In this document: one piece after another, positions 43,154 to 50,852 of the stretch
Numbering within the stretch: the stretch's first letter is position 1
How the letters are laid out: every line of letters begins with the position of its first letter
Source: an uncultured Patescibacteria group bacterium
Lineage (GTDB): Bacteria; Patescibacteriota; Minisyncoccia; Phycocordibacterales; UBA12088
DNA length: 53,259 nt
Reading direction: 5' to 3'
Assembly (NCBI GenBank): GCA_947259245.1
Contig: CAMYLP010000004.1
Coordinates: 1 to 53,259, forward strand
Program-made: the position numbers and the translations under genes
The notes under the pieces: model-generated
What the model saw: the letters and a program-made list of their open reading frames with translations, nothing else
What the model was told of the DNA's origin: nothing
Database searches by the model: none

Positions 43154-44728
43154 ATGAAGAAACGTACCATCGTGGTGCTCTTGATAGCCGTGGGCGTCGT
43201 TGTGGCTGCTGTGTATTTTTTAGGCCGTACAAACGGTAGCGAACTTGTGTATGAGTCAGCCGTCGTACAACGTGGGGACGTAAGAAATGTCGTTTCAGTG
43301 ACCGGTCATGTCGAGCCGCTCGAGCGCCTCGAGCTCGCATTTACTCTCGGTGGTGTACTTGCGCAAGTACCAACAGAGGGAACGCGAGTGGCTGTTGGCG
43401 ACACAGTCGCACGACTGGATGCAGGTGTATTTGAAAGCCAGGTTGCTGAAGCAGAGGCGCGCCTCGCGAGAGAGCAGGCGGTTCTAAACGACGTGCTAGC
43501 ACCGCCGCGTACTGAAGAAGAAGAGATCAAGCGCATTGCCGTGGAGAACGCAGCGCGTACACTCGAACAAGCTCGATGGAGTGCAGCGACCGCCATCGCA
43601 CGAAGCTTTACGTACGCAGATGATGCGTTGCACGAAGAAGCAGACGAACTTTTCCGAGAGTCACGAGGCGAGTCGCCGGAGTTTGGTATACGATTTTCCT
43701 ACGGCACGACAGAGTATATTCTCTCCGCACCAGCAGCCACTAAAGCTGCTCTCACCTCTGCACGTGCAGACGCTGAGGTTCGACTCGACAACATACAGGC
43801 TCGGATCAACTCAGCAGATGACCCGCTCGAGCTGATTGCGGCAACTGATGCAGATCTTCTCGTCATAGAGACGTTCCTGAGCGATCTTGCAGATGTGGTC
43901 AATCGTTATATACCAGATGACACACTTGCCCAAACAGTCTACGAAAGTTTCCAAACGTCCGTCGCCAGTGCGCGAACGGCGCTCGCTACCGCACGAGCTG
44001 ATATTACCGCAGCACGAAGCGAGTATCAGGCAGCAGAGAACACACTCCTCCTCGCAGAACGCGACCTATCACTTATACTTGCTGATGCACCAGAGTTCAG
44101 TGTTTCTGCGCAACAAGCTTCAGTCATTGCTGCACAGCAGAGCGTTGGTACAGCTCTCGAGCGTATATCTGATATGGTCTTGCGTGCACCGATCGAGGGC
44201 ATCGTGGCAGCGGTGGAACACAGTGTCGGTGAAACGATTGCGCCATACGAGCACGTTGCACTTCTCATTACGGAAGGGGCATACGAGCTCGAGGCGTTCA
44301 TTCCTGAAGCAGATATTGCCGATGTGAAACTCGGCGACAGCGCGGTGGTGACGCTGGATGCATTTGAGCGCAGTGACGAGTTCACGGCAACTGTTGCGCG
44401 CATTGCGCTGACTGAAACGTATCGTGAAGGAGTACCCACGTACAAAACAACGCTCATACTACAAGGCGAAGTACCAGAGGGCCTTGTAGTTCGTCCGGGT
44501 ATGACTGCCGACATCGAAATTGCAACCGATGACATGACCGACGTCTTATATATACCATCACGAAGTGTTTTGCGTGAAGGGAGTCGTACGTATGTGCGCA
44601 TCGTGGAAAATGGGGAGCTGGCTGAACAAGATATCACCGTGGGTCTCCGTGGTTCAGCTGGAACGACGGAAGTCGTTTCGGGACTCAGTGAAGGAGACGA
44701 GATAGTCCTCTTCGTGGAAGAACCATGA
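43154..44728 (+). CDS. MacA/HlyD-type periplasmic adaptor protein
   Basis: 524 residues. N-terminal membrane anchor (TIVVLLIAVGVVVAAVYFLG), barrel-sandwich lipoyl halves (VVQRGDVRNVVSVTGHVEP and MVLRAPIEGIVAAVEHSVGE), an unusually long central coiled coil (about 110-370, Ala/Glu/Arg rich), then the beta-barrel domain and DVLYIPSRSVLREGSRTYVRIVENG. It bridges an ABC exporter to the cell exterior. The last four bases overlap the ATPase gene, so the three genes form a coupled operon. In a monoderm-like envelope such adaptors work without TolC. Confidence 0.9.
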   Translation: MKKRTIVVLLIAVGVVVAAVYFLGRTNGSELVYESAVVQRGDVRNVVSVTGHVEPLERLELAFTLGGVLAQVPTEGTRVAVGDTVARLDAGVFESQVAEAEARLAREQAVLNDVLAPPRTEEEEIKRIAVENAARTLEQARWSAATAIARSFTYADDALHEEADELFRESRGESPEFGIRFSYGTTEYILSAPAATKAALTSARADAEVRLDNIQARINSADDPLELIAATDADLLVIETFLSDLADVVNRYIPDDTLAQTVYESFQTSVASARTALATARADITAARSEYQAAENTLLLAERDLSLILADAPEFSVSAQQASVIAAQQSVGTALERISDMVLRAPIEGIVAAVEHSVGETIAPYEHVALLITEGAYELEAFIPEADIADVKLGDSAVVTLDAFERSDEFTATVARIALTETYREGVPTYKTTLILQGEVPEGLVVRPGMTADIEIATDDMTDVLYIPSRSVLREGSRTYVRIVENGELAEQDITVGLRGSAGTTEVVSGLSEGDEIVLFVEEP

Positions 44729-45399
44729 GCCCTCTCATTGAGGCAATAGACCTCACGAAGTCATACGATGATGGTACTCGAGCACTCCGTGGCGCGAGCT
44801 TCACGGTACAAGAAGGTGAGTTTGTCGCGATCATGGGACCGTCTGGTTCTGGTAAGTCGACATTGCTGCATATCTTAGGTTTCCTCGACCCGCAATCATC
44901 GGGCACTTTTCGATTTCGCGGTAAGACACTCAACGAGATGTCGCACGAAGAAATTGCTCGAGTACGCAATGAAGAACTTGGTTTCGTCTTTCAACAATTC
45001 AATCTTTTACCCAGACAGACGGTTCTCAGCAACGTGATTCTACCCATGTACTACAGCTCTGTTCCGAAGCGCGAATGGGAGGAACGAGCTCGTACTGCCG
45101 TGGAGCAGGTTGACCTCACGCACAGGATCGATCACGAAGCGTTCACGCTCTCGGGCGGGGAAAAACAACGTGTAGCTATTGCACGTGCATTGGTAAACAA
45201 TCCAAATCTTATTTTCGCCGATGAACCAACAGGCAACCTAGACACAAAGTCAGGAAAAGCAGTCATGGACATTCTCAAGAGCCTTCACGAACAGGGACAC
45301 ACCGTGATATTGATCACACACGATATGGAAATCGCAAAACACGCAAAGCGCATGCTGTATATACGGGATGGCATGCTCGAAAGTGACACACAAACGTAA
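44725..45399 (+). CDS. ABC transporter ATPase (MacB/LolD type)
   Basis: 224 residues. Walker [11 protein letters not shown] loop FQQFNLLP, signature [15 protein letters not shown], Walker [14 protein letters not shown] loop ITHDME: all present. Belongs to the LolD/MacB/FtsE branch that powers mechanotransmission exporters. Overlaps macA-like by ATGA and precedes the permease by 1 bp. Confidence 0.95.
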   Translation: MSPLIEAIDLTKSYDDGTRALRGASFTVQEGEFVAIMGPSGSGKSTLLHILGFLDPQSSGTFRFRGKTLNEMSHEEIARVRNEELGFVFQQFNLLPRQTVLSNVILPMYYSSVPKREWEERARTAVEQVDLTHRIDHEAFTLSGGEKQRVAIARALVNNPNLIFADEPTGNLDTKSGKAVMDILKSLHEQGHTVILITHDMEIAKHAKRMLYIRDGMLESDTQT

Positions 45400-45400
45400 G

Positions 45401-46645
45401 ATGAAACTGATCAACACAGTTGAACTCGCACTTCATGGGCTCGGCACAAAACCCTCGAGAACGTTCCTAACCTTGCTTGGCATAGCCATTGGCGTTGCAG
45501 CTGTGATCGCTATTGCTTCGCTTGGTGCGGGAACACGCGGACTGATCATTGCAGAGATCAGCGGTCTCGGTGCCGATGTTATTGCGGTACAGCCGGGACG
45601 CCCACCTACAGGTCTCGCTGACATCGGCTCGGTATTTTATGCAGAAACGCTCACACAGAAGGATATCGACGCGGTCTTGCGGAAGGAGAATGTTCCCCAC
45701 GCGGTAAATGCACAGCCGTTCGTGCTGGTTCCAGGAGCCGTTACCTACGGGAATGAAACCTACTACCCACAGATAATTGGCGGTGGTGCAGAATTCTACC
45801 GTGACGTGTTCGATGTTTACCCGGAAGAGGGTGTAATGTACGGCGACTCAGACACAAATGAAAAGGCAGCAGTAGCCGTCATTGGCTATAAGGTGAACAA
45901 GGAACTGTTCGGTCAGAGCTCGGGCCTCAATGAGAAGATCACAATAAGTGGTAAAAAATTCAAGGTGGTGGGCGTGCTGCCTAAACTCGGACAAGTGGCA
46001 TTTGCTGAAGTAGATGAAATGGTGATGATACCCCATACCACGGCGATGACGTATTTGCTGGGACAAACACATTTCAACGAGTTTATCGTGCAGGTTGATG
46101 ATCCTGCGAATGTAGCACGTACGGAGCTTGATATTGAGGCAACGCTTCGTGATACCCATGACCTTGAACCGGGAGAGGAAAATGATTTTGCGATACGTAC
46201 TCCGAGTCAGCTCATGGAACAGGTCGATACCATCCTACTCTCTCTTACCATCTTCCTTAGCGCTGTGGTGGCGATCGCGCTTGTGGTGGGGGGTATTGGT
46301 ATTATGAACATCATGCTCGTCTCGGTCACAGAACGTACGCGAGAGATCGGTTTACGCAAGGCGGTTGGCGCAACAAATGGCGATATCCTTACACAGTTCC
46401 TCCTCGAGGCAATGCTCCTCACGATGCTGGGTGGCGCGTTTGGTATTTTGGTGGGCGGGGCATTCGCATACCTTGCCGGTGTACTGATAAACACGTACAC
46501 GCAACTGGAATGGACATTCGCTCTCCCGTATGAGGCGGTACTCGGTGCGCTGCTGTTTACCATGTTCATTGGCCTTGTGTTCGGCATATATCCAGCACGA
46601 AAAGCATCGCGCAAGAGCCCCATGGAAGCACTACGCTACGAGTAA
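45401..46645 (+). CDS. MacB-type ABC permease (FtsX domain)
   Basis: 414 residues. One N-terminal helix (TFLTLLGIAIGVAAVIAIASLG), a large extracytoplasmic MacB-PCD domain (about 50-270), then the FtsX domain with three helices and the signature GIGIMNIMLVSVTERTREIGLRKAVGA, ending in PARKASRKSPMEALRYE. With the adaptor and ATPase it would export a peptide, lipoprotein or small toxic compound; the substrate is unknown. Start at 45401 directly after the ATPase stop. Confidence 0.95.
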   Translation: MKLINTVELALHGLGTKPSRTFLTLLGIAIGVAAVIAIASLGAGTRGLIIAEISGLGADVIAVQPGRPPTGLADIGSVFYAETLTQKDIDAVLRKENVPHAVNAQPFVLVPGAVTYGNETYYPQIIGGGAEFYRDVFDVYPEEGVMYGDSDTNEKAAVAVIGYKVNKELFGQSSGLNEKITISGKKFKVVGVLPKLGQVAFAEVDEMVMIPHTTAMTYLLGQTHFNEFIVQVDDPANVARTELDIEATLRDTHDLEPGEENDFAIRTPSQLMEQVDTILLSLTIFLSAVVAIALVVGGIGIMNIMLVSVTERTREIGLRKAVGATNGDILTQFLLEAMLLTMLGGAFGILVGGAFAYLAGVLINTYTQLEWTFALPYEAVLGALLFTMFIGLVFGIYPARKASRKSPMEALRYE

Positions 46646-46755
46646 GGGTGTTGCATTGAGCAAACCGAACACTGTATGATACCCACACACGTTTATGGTG
46701 TCCGAACGATCGGTACTGAACAGCGTGACGTGGTTATGTGGCAACATCTCTAACA

Positions 46756-47196
46756 ATGAAAGAACGAGAAAAAGTACAGCGAGTAGAGCGTGCCTGTGGG
46801 TGCATACCATTCATGCGCGACCGTAACCGCGGTACCGTTGCACTGATGATTCTACGCGCGGGTGGCTACTGGGAGTTTCCAAAGGGGAAGAGAGAAAAGA
46901 ATGAGTCTGACCGCCAAACCGCCGAGCGCGAACTGAAAGAAGAGACAGACCTGGAAGGCATGTTTACCGAGGAAGAACCATTGCATATGGTGTATCAGTT
47001 TGAACGCGATGGCGAAACCGTACGTAAAGAGGTAACATATTTTTTCTGTCGTCTACCCGACGGATCTACAGCAGCCATTGATCGCACTGAGGCCAATGAC
47101 TCTCAGTGGTTAGCGCTCGAAGATCTTGCGGAACGCGCAACATATCCGGAGATGAAAGAGGTGGCACGACAGGTACCATTAACACTTGCTGATTGA
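46756..47196 (+). CDS. NUDIX hydrolase
   Basis: 146 residues. Complete Nudix box from PKGKREKNESD to RELKEETD (G-x5-E-x7-RE-x2-EE pattern, with Thr for the usual Gly). The N-terminal strand has CGCIPFMRDRNRGTVALMIL. Similar to Ap4A/(d)NTP hydrolases; the substrate cannot be told. Start at ATG 46756; 39 bp before the first of two tRNA-Thr genes, so a shared transcript is possible. Confidence 0.9.
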   Translation: MKEREKVQRVERACGCIPFMRDRNRGTVALMILRAGGYWEFPKGKREKNESDRQTAERELKEETDLEGMFTEEEPLHMVYQFERDGETVRKEVTYFFCRLPDGSTAAIDRTEANDSQWLALEDLAERATYPEMKEVARQVPLTLAD

Positions 47197-47233
47197 GCTT
47201 GTGTGGTAAGTGTAGTAGGATATCGTTTGATTT

Positions 47234-47309
47234 GCCGAGATAGCTCAGTTGGTAGAGCACACCCATGGTAAGGGTGAGGTCCGGAGTTCGAACCTCCGTC
47301 TCGGCTCCA
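47234..47309 (+). tRNA. tRNA-Thr (GGT)
   Basis: Acceptor GCCGAGA/TCTCGGC, anticodon arm CACCC-ATGGTAA-GGGTG (GGT), T arm CGGAG-TTCGAAC-CTCCG, CCA encoded. Confidence 0.95.
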
Positions 47310-47331
47310 TCTAAGGAAGAAATGTATTACT

Positions 47332-47407
47332 GCCGAAGTAGCTCAGTTGGTAGAGCAATGGTATCGTAAACCATCGGTCGCGAGTTCGAGTCTCGCCTTC
47401 GGCTCCA
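47332..47407 (+). tRNA. tRNA-Thr (CGT)
   Basis: Acceptor GCCGAAG/CTTCGGC, anticodon arm ATGGT-ATCGTAA-ACCAT (CGT), T arm GCGAG-TTCGAGT-CTCGC, CCA encoded. 22 bp after tRNA-Thr (GGT). Confidence 0.95.
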
Positions 47408-47430
47408 TGGAAACATTGAATATGTAACAC

Positions 47431-47465
47431 AAAGGTCTGGAGTTCTAACCTCCGCCCCTACTCCA
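47431..47465 (+). pseudogene. tRNA 3'-half remnant
   Basis: Holds a variable-loop-like AGGTC, a T arm GGAG-TTCTAAC-CTCC and CCCCTAC-T-CCA, but upstream there is no D or anticodon arm and no partner for CCCCTAC. The T loop has an altered base (TTCTAAC). It directly follows two intact tRNA-Thr genes and resembles the 3' half of the first, so it is probably a partial duplicate. Confidence 0.7.
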
Positions 47466-47468
47466 AGA

Positions 47469-47493
47469 GAAAAAAAGCCCGCTTAAAGCGGGC
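47469..47493 (-). terminator. Terminator for the reverse HAD gene
   Basis: On the reverse strand the stem GCCCGC-TTTAA-GCGGGC is followed by TTTTTTT; 15 bp beyond the HAD stop codon. Confidence 0.85.
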
Positions 47494-47507
47494 GTAACTC
47501 TTGTACA

Positions 47508-48150
47508 CTATTCCTGTGCTCGAATGTAATCAAGGAGTCCAACAAACGATGTTGTTGCGAAATCAATATTCGTTGAGCTTCCAAATATATCTCTCGGTAC
47601 ATGTTCGTTCACATACACGAGCCCATGTATGCCAGCTTCCTTTGCATGTATGGCGTCAGACGGAAGGTCACCCATCATGAGACATTCGGAACGTTTCAGG
47701 TCCATGGTGTCTATGACAGCTTGCACCTGCCGTGCCTTGTTGTGAATGTGTACATGTACACATTCACAGTATTTACGTATGTCTGTCGCGTCGATTAAGT
47801 GTTCAGCCATATCCTTGCGCGCCATCGTCACGATGTGCACTTCCTTTTTTTGCACGTCGCAGTTCCCGCAACGTTTGCAGTGCTCCGGGAACAAGCCGAA
47901 CCATTTCTTGATGTTCTTGATATGACGCATGATACACATCATATATCGTGTCCTTGTCCAAGTGTGCAAGACCATGTTTATGGTAAAAGGAAAGGTAGTC
48001 TCCAGTTTGTGAGACAAAACGCAGAAACTCGGCCAAAGCTGGCTCCGGTAGGCCGTTCGTCCGAAACACCGCTTGAATACCAGCCTCATGTGACGGCCAG
48101 TCATCGATCAGCGTTCCATTGAGGTCTAAAAAGACCATTCGTATCGCCAT
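47508..48150 (-). pseudogene. HAD-superfamily hydrolase, frameshifted at an A7 run
   Basis: The first frame (from ATG 48150, SD GAGGAG upstream) encodes MAIRMVFLDLNGTLIDDWPS with the HAD nucleophile DLNGT. The second, shifted frame carries IVTMARKDMAEHLIDATD and MMGDLPSDAIHAKEAG (motif IV as GDLPSD). They join exactly at a run of seven A on the coding strand (47845-47851); removing one A would restore RAKKEVHIVTM. This suggests a single-base insertion, slippage-controlled expression or a sequencing error. Both terminator and ribosome site are intact. Confidence 0.82.
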
Positions 48151-48238
48151 GAGCCTCTCCTCGGTTGATGATATCTGCATCCAGACTACTGATTTGTGCT
48201 GCAAGTGCAAGCGCATCGCTTTTTCTGCCCGTGTGGGA

Positions 48239-48244
48239 TACAAT
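48239..48244 (+). promoter_or_regulatory. -10 element TACAAT of prfB
   Basis: GATACAAT ends 8 nt before the ATG at 48253 and supports this short start over the in-frame upstream ones. Confidence 0.5.
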
Positions 48245-48252
48245 CACAGCTA

Positions 48253-49125
48253 ATGAACGACACTGACATGCGCATCAAAGAGATAGAGGCCGCCATGCTT
48301 CAGCCGGACTTTTGGAACAACCCGCAGGAAGCACAGGACATGATAGCAGAGCTGCAGGACTTGAAGACCATCGCCGCGGGGGGCACGCCGTACGACAACA
48401 GTAAGGCGGTCGTCTCCATCTACGCCGGAGCAGGAGGGGATGATGCCGAGGACTTTGCGGGCATGCTCTTTCGAATGTATCAAAAGCTGTGTGAGCGCAA
48501 GGGGTGGGGATGGCACCTTCTGCATGACCACACCAACGACCACGGTGGCTACCGGAATCTCTCGTTCGAGGTTGCAGCCAAAGGTGCGTACGGAGCACTC
48601 CGCGGCGAGTACGGAGTACATCGTCTCGTACGCATCTCACCCTTCAATGCAAATGCAAAGCGACATACTTCCTTTGTGCTTGTAGAAGTGTTGCCGGTCA
48701 TTGAGAAAAAGCAACTGGAAATCCCGGAGACGGAACTAGATATCTCGTTCGCACGCAGCAGCGGTCCGGGCGGGCAGAACGTTAACAAGCGGGAAACAGC
48801 TGTTAGGATAGTGCACACACCCACCGGCACGTCTGCGCATGTCGACGGAGAGCGCACGCAACAAGCAAATCGCGAAAAAGCGCTTGCAATTCTTGAAGCG
48901 AAGCTTGTACGACGGCTCGAGGAGGAGCACAAGGACACGCTCGAGGATTTGACGACGGACCTAGGAAAAATTGAATGGGGGAGCCAAATACGGTCATATG
49001 TGCAGCACCCGTACCAGATGGTAAAGGATCACCGTACCGGAGTAGAAACGGCCAACATTGAAGCCGTTCTCGAAAAAGGGGAGATCGACGACTTTTTGGA
49101 GGCAGAAAAGAACATCAAGGAGTAG
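48253..49125 (+). CDS. prfB: Peptide chain release factor 2 (short form)
   Basis: 290 residues against about 365 in E. coli RF2. The stop-codon reading motif SPF is in VRISPFNANAKRHTSF, and the catalytic GGQ in SSGPGGQNVNK. Domain 1 is trimmed: only QPDFWNNPQEAQDMIAELQDL remains before the AGAGGDDAEDFAGML core. No in-frame TGA or SD-like site of the E. coli autoregulatory frameshift is present. RF2 reads UAA and UGA, which argues that UGA is a stop here. First of a run with ftsE, ftsX and pyrG. Confidence 0.93.
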   Translation: MNDTDMRIKEIEAAMLQPDFWNNPQEAQDMIAELQDLKTIAAGGTPYDNSKAVVSIYAGAGGDDAEDFAGMLFRMYQKLCERKGWGWHLLHDHTNDHGGYRNLSFEVAAKGAYGALRGEYGVHRLVRISPFNANAKRHTSFVLVEVLPVIEKKQLEIPETELDISFARSSGPGGQNVNKRETAVRIVHTPTGTSAHVDGERTQQANREKALAILEAKLVRRLEEEHKDTLEDLTTDLGKIEWGSQIRSYVQHPYQMVKDHRTGVETANIEAVLEKGEIDDFLEAEKNIKE

Positions 49126-49147
49126 TTGCCACCGGGTGTGCGCTCCG

Positions 49148-49232
49148 TGGTATACTACCTTTCGTACAGAGACACTTTCTGTGTGCCTGCCACAAATGAG
49201 ACAGGCACGGTGATGCTGATTGCTTTGCACTC
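49148..49232 (+). promoter_or_regulatory. ftsE promoter and structured leader
   Basis: TGGTATACT (TATACT 49151-49156) gives a leader of about 70 nt. It can form ACAGA/TCTGT (49166-49182) and GTGCCTG/CAGGCAC (49183-49208) hairpins. The leader contrasts with the leaderless pattern elsewhere and may regulate ftsEX translation or stability. Confidence 0.55.
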
Positions 49233-49913
49233 ATGATCTACTTCGACAACGTATCAAAATACTACGCCGATAAGTCGATAGCCCTGCGCGAGATCACTCT
49301 TTCGATAGCTCCGGGTGAGTTCGTATCTGTGGTTGGACACTCTGGCGCGGGAAAGACGACACTTCTGAAACTGCTGCTTGCTGAAGAACGACCCACCGAA
49401 GGCGCTGTGTATTTCCAGTCGACAGACGTGCACCGACTGAAGCGTACGCACTTGACACGATACCGGCAAAAAATGGGTACTGTCTTTCAGGACTTCAGGT
49501 TGCTTCCCAATCGTACGGCATACGAGAATATTGCGTTCGCCATGGAAGCGGCCGGACGGGTTGATGAGGAGATAGCTAGCGATGTACCGTATGTACTTGA
49601 CCTTGTCGACCTGAGGGAGAAAATGTGGAATTTCCCAAACGAGCTTTCCGGCGGTGAACGTCAGCGAGTCGCCATAGCACGCGCCATCGTGAACCAGCCG
49701 GATGTTATCATCGCAGACGAGCCGACCGGTAACCTTGACCCAATAAACACGTATGAAATCGTGCAAATTCTGAAAAAGATTAACGACCTTGGCACAACGG
49801 TCATACTAACCACACACAACAAAGGCGTCATCGACTCCCTCGGCAGGCGTGTGATTACCATGGATTCTGGTAAAGTTGTACGTGACGATGCAAGTGGGCG
49901 ATACGTCCTGTAA
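49233..49913 (+). CDS. ftsE: Cell division ATP-binding protein FtsE
   Basis: 226 residues. Walker A GHSGAGKTT, Q loop FQDFRLLPNRTAYEN (FRLL is typical for FtsE), signature [15 protein letters not shown], Walker [14 protein letters not shown] loop TTHNKG. With FtsX it forms the membrane complex that activates peptidoglycan hydrolases at the septum. Nine base pairs before ftsX. Confidence 0.95.
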   Translation: MIYFDNVSKYYADKSIALREITLSIAPGEFVSVVGHSGAGKTTLLKLLLAEERPTEGAVYFQSTDVHRLKRTHLTRYRQKMGTVFQDFRLLPNRTAYENIAFAMEAAGRVDEEIASDVPYVLDLVDLREKMWNFPNELSGGERQRVAIARAIVNQPDVIIADEPTGNLDPINTYEIVQILKKINDLGTTVILTTHNKGVIDSLGRRVITMDSGKVVRDDASGRYVL

Positions 49914-49922
49914 TACGATCAT

Positions 49923-50849
49923 ATGTTTCTATCTTTCAGACGCATTGTAAAAACGGGCTTCATCAACTTTTGGCGCAATGGCTTTGTGTCGATTTCATCG
50001 GTTGTCGTCATGACGATAACCCTCTTTGTTATCGGCTCGCTTATCTTTCTGGACGCAATGCTTGATGCGTCGCTTGGGCTTCTCCGCGATAAAGTCGATG
50101 TCAATGCGTACTTTGTCATCGATGCACCCGAGGAAAGCATACAGAATGTGAAACAGGCACTCGAGGGTCTGCCAGAGGTTGCCGCTGTCATGTTCACCTC
50201 TCGGGAGGAAGCATACGAACAGTTCAAGGAACGTCACAAAGAGGACCAGATCGAGCTACAGGCACTCAATGAGCTTGGTGAAAATCCGCTGCTTGCATCA
50301 CTTTCAATAAAAGCTAAAGATCCGAGTTACTATGAGCGTATCGATACATTCCTGCAGAGTGACCAGTCAACACTTTCCAGCGAGGGCAGTTCGCTCGTGT
50401 ATAATGTCAATTTCAACGACAATAAAGCCGCAATCGAAAAACTGCAGCAGGTTATCGGAGGTATTGAACTGTTCGGTCTCGTTGTCTCTATTGCCCTCAT
50501 AACTGTTTCGATAGTCATCGTATTCAATACGATCCGCATGGCGATATACATATCGCGCGAGGAAATTGCTGTCATGCGTCTGGTAGGCGCGTCAGATGCG
50601 TACATACGCGGGCCTTTCGTGTTCGAGGGCATCATGTATGGCGTGATCGCAGCACTCTTGACCTTGGTGTCATTCTACCCGCTCGCGTTGTGGTTGGGGC
50701 CGGCAACGCAGGACTTCTTCGGCAACATCAATCTCTTCACATACTACACTGCTCACTTCGGACCGATATTTCTCATCATCATGTTGACGGGAGTACTCCT
50801 TGGGGCGATCTCCAGTTTTCTGGCCGTCAAGAAGTACCTCCGCACATAG
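49923..50849 (+). CDS. ftsX: Cell division protein FtsX
   Basis: 308 residues, four membrane helices (about 25-50, 175-200, 225-255, 275-300) and one extracytoplasmic loop (about 55-170) with EVAAVMFTSREEAYEQFKERH, the segment that in other bacteria contacts the hydrolase or its adaptor. FtsX motif: VFNTIRMAIYISREEIAVMRLVGASDAYIRGPFVFEG. No hydrolase gene adjoins it. Stop lies 3 bp before pyrG. Confidence 0.95.
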   Translation: MFLSFRRIVKTGFINFWRNGFVSISSVVVMTITLFVIGSLIFLDAMLDASLGLLRDKVDVNAYFVIDAPEESIQNVKQALEGLPEVAAVMFTSREEAYEQFKERHKEDQIELQALNELGENPLLASLSIKAKDPSYYERIDTFLQSDQSTLSSEGSSLVYNVNFNDNKAAIEKLQQVIGGIELFGLVVSIALITVSIVIVFNTIRMAIYISREEIAVMRLVGASDAYIRGPFVFEGIMYGVIAALLTLVSFYPLALWLGPATQDFFGNINLFTYYTAHFGPIFLIIMLTGVLLGAISSFLAVKKYLRT

Positions 50850-50852
50850 CGT

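Noticed and set aside
47406-47470. Third functional tRNA after the tRNA-Thr pair
   Set aside because: No D arm, anticodon arm or 5' acceptor strand precedes the T arm; annotated as a fragment instead.
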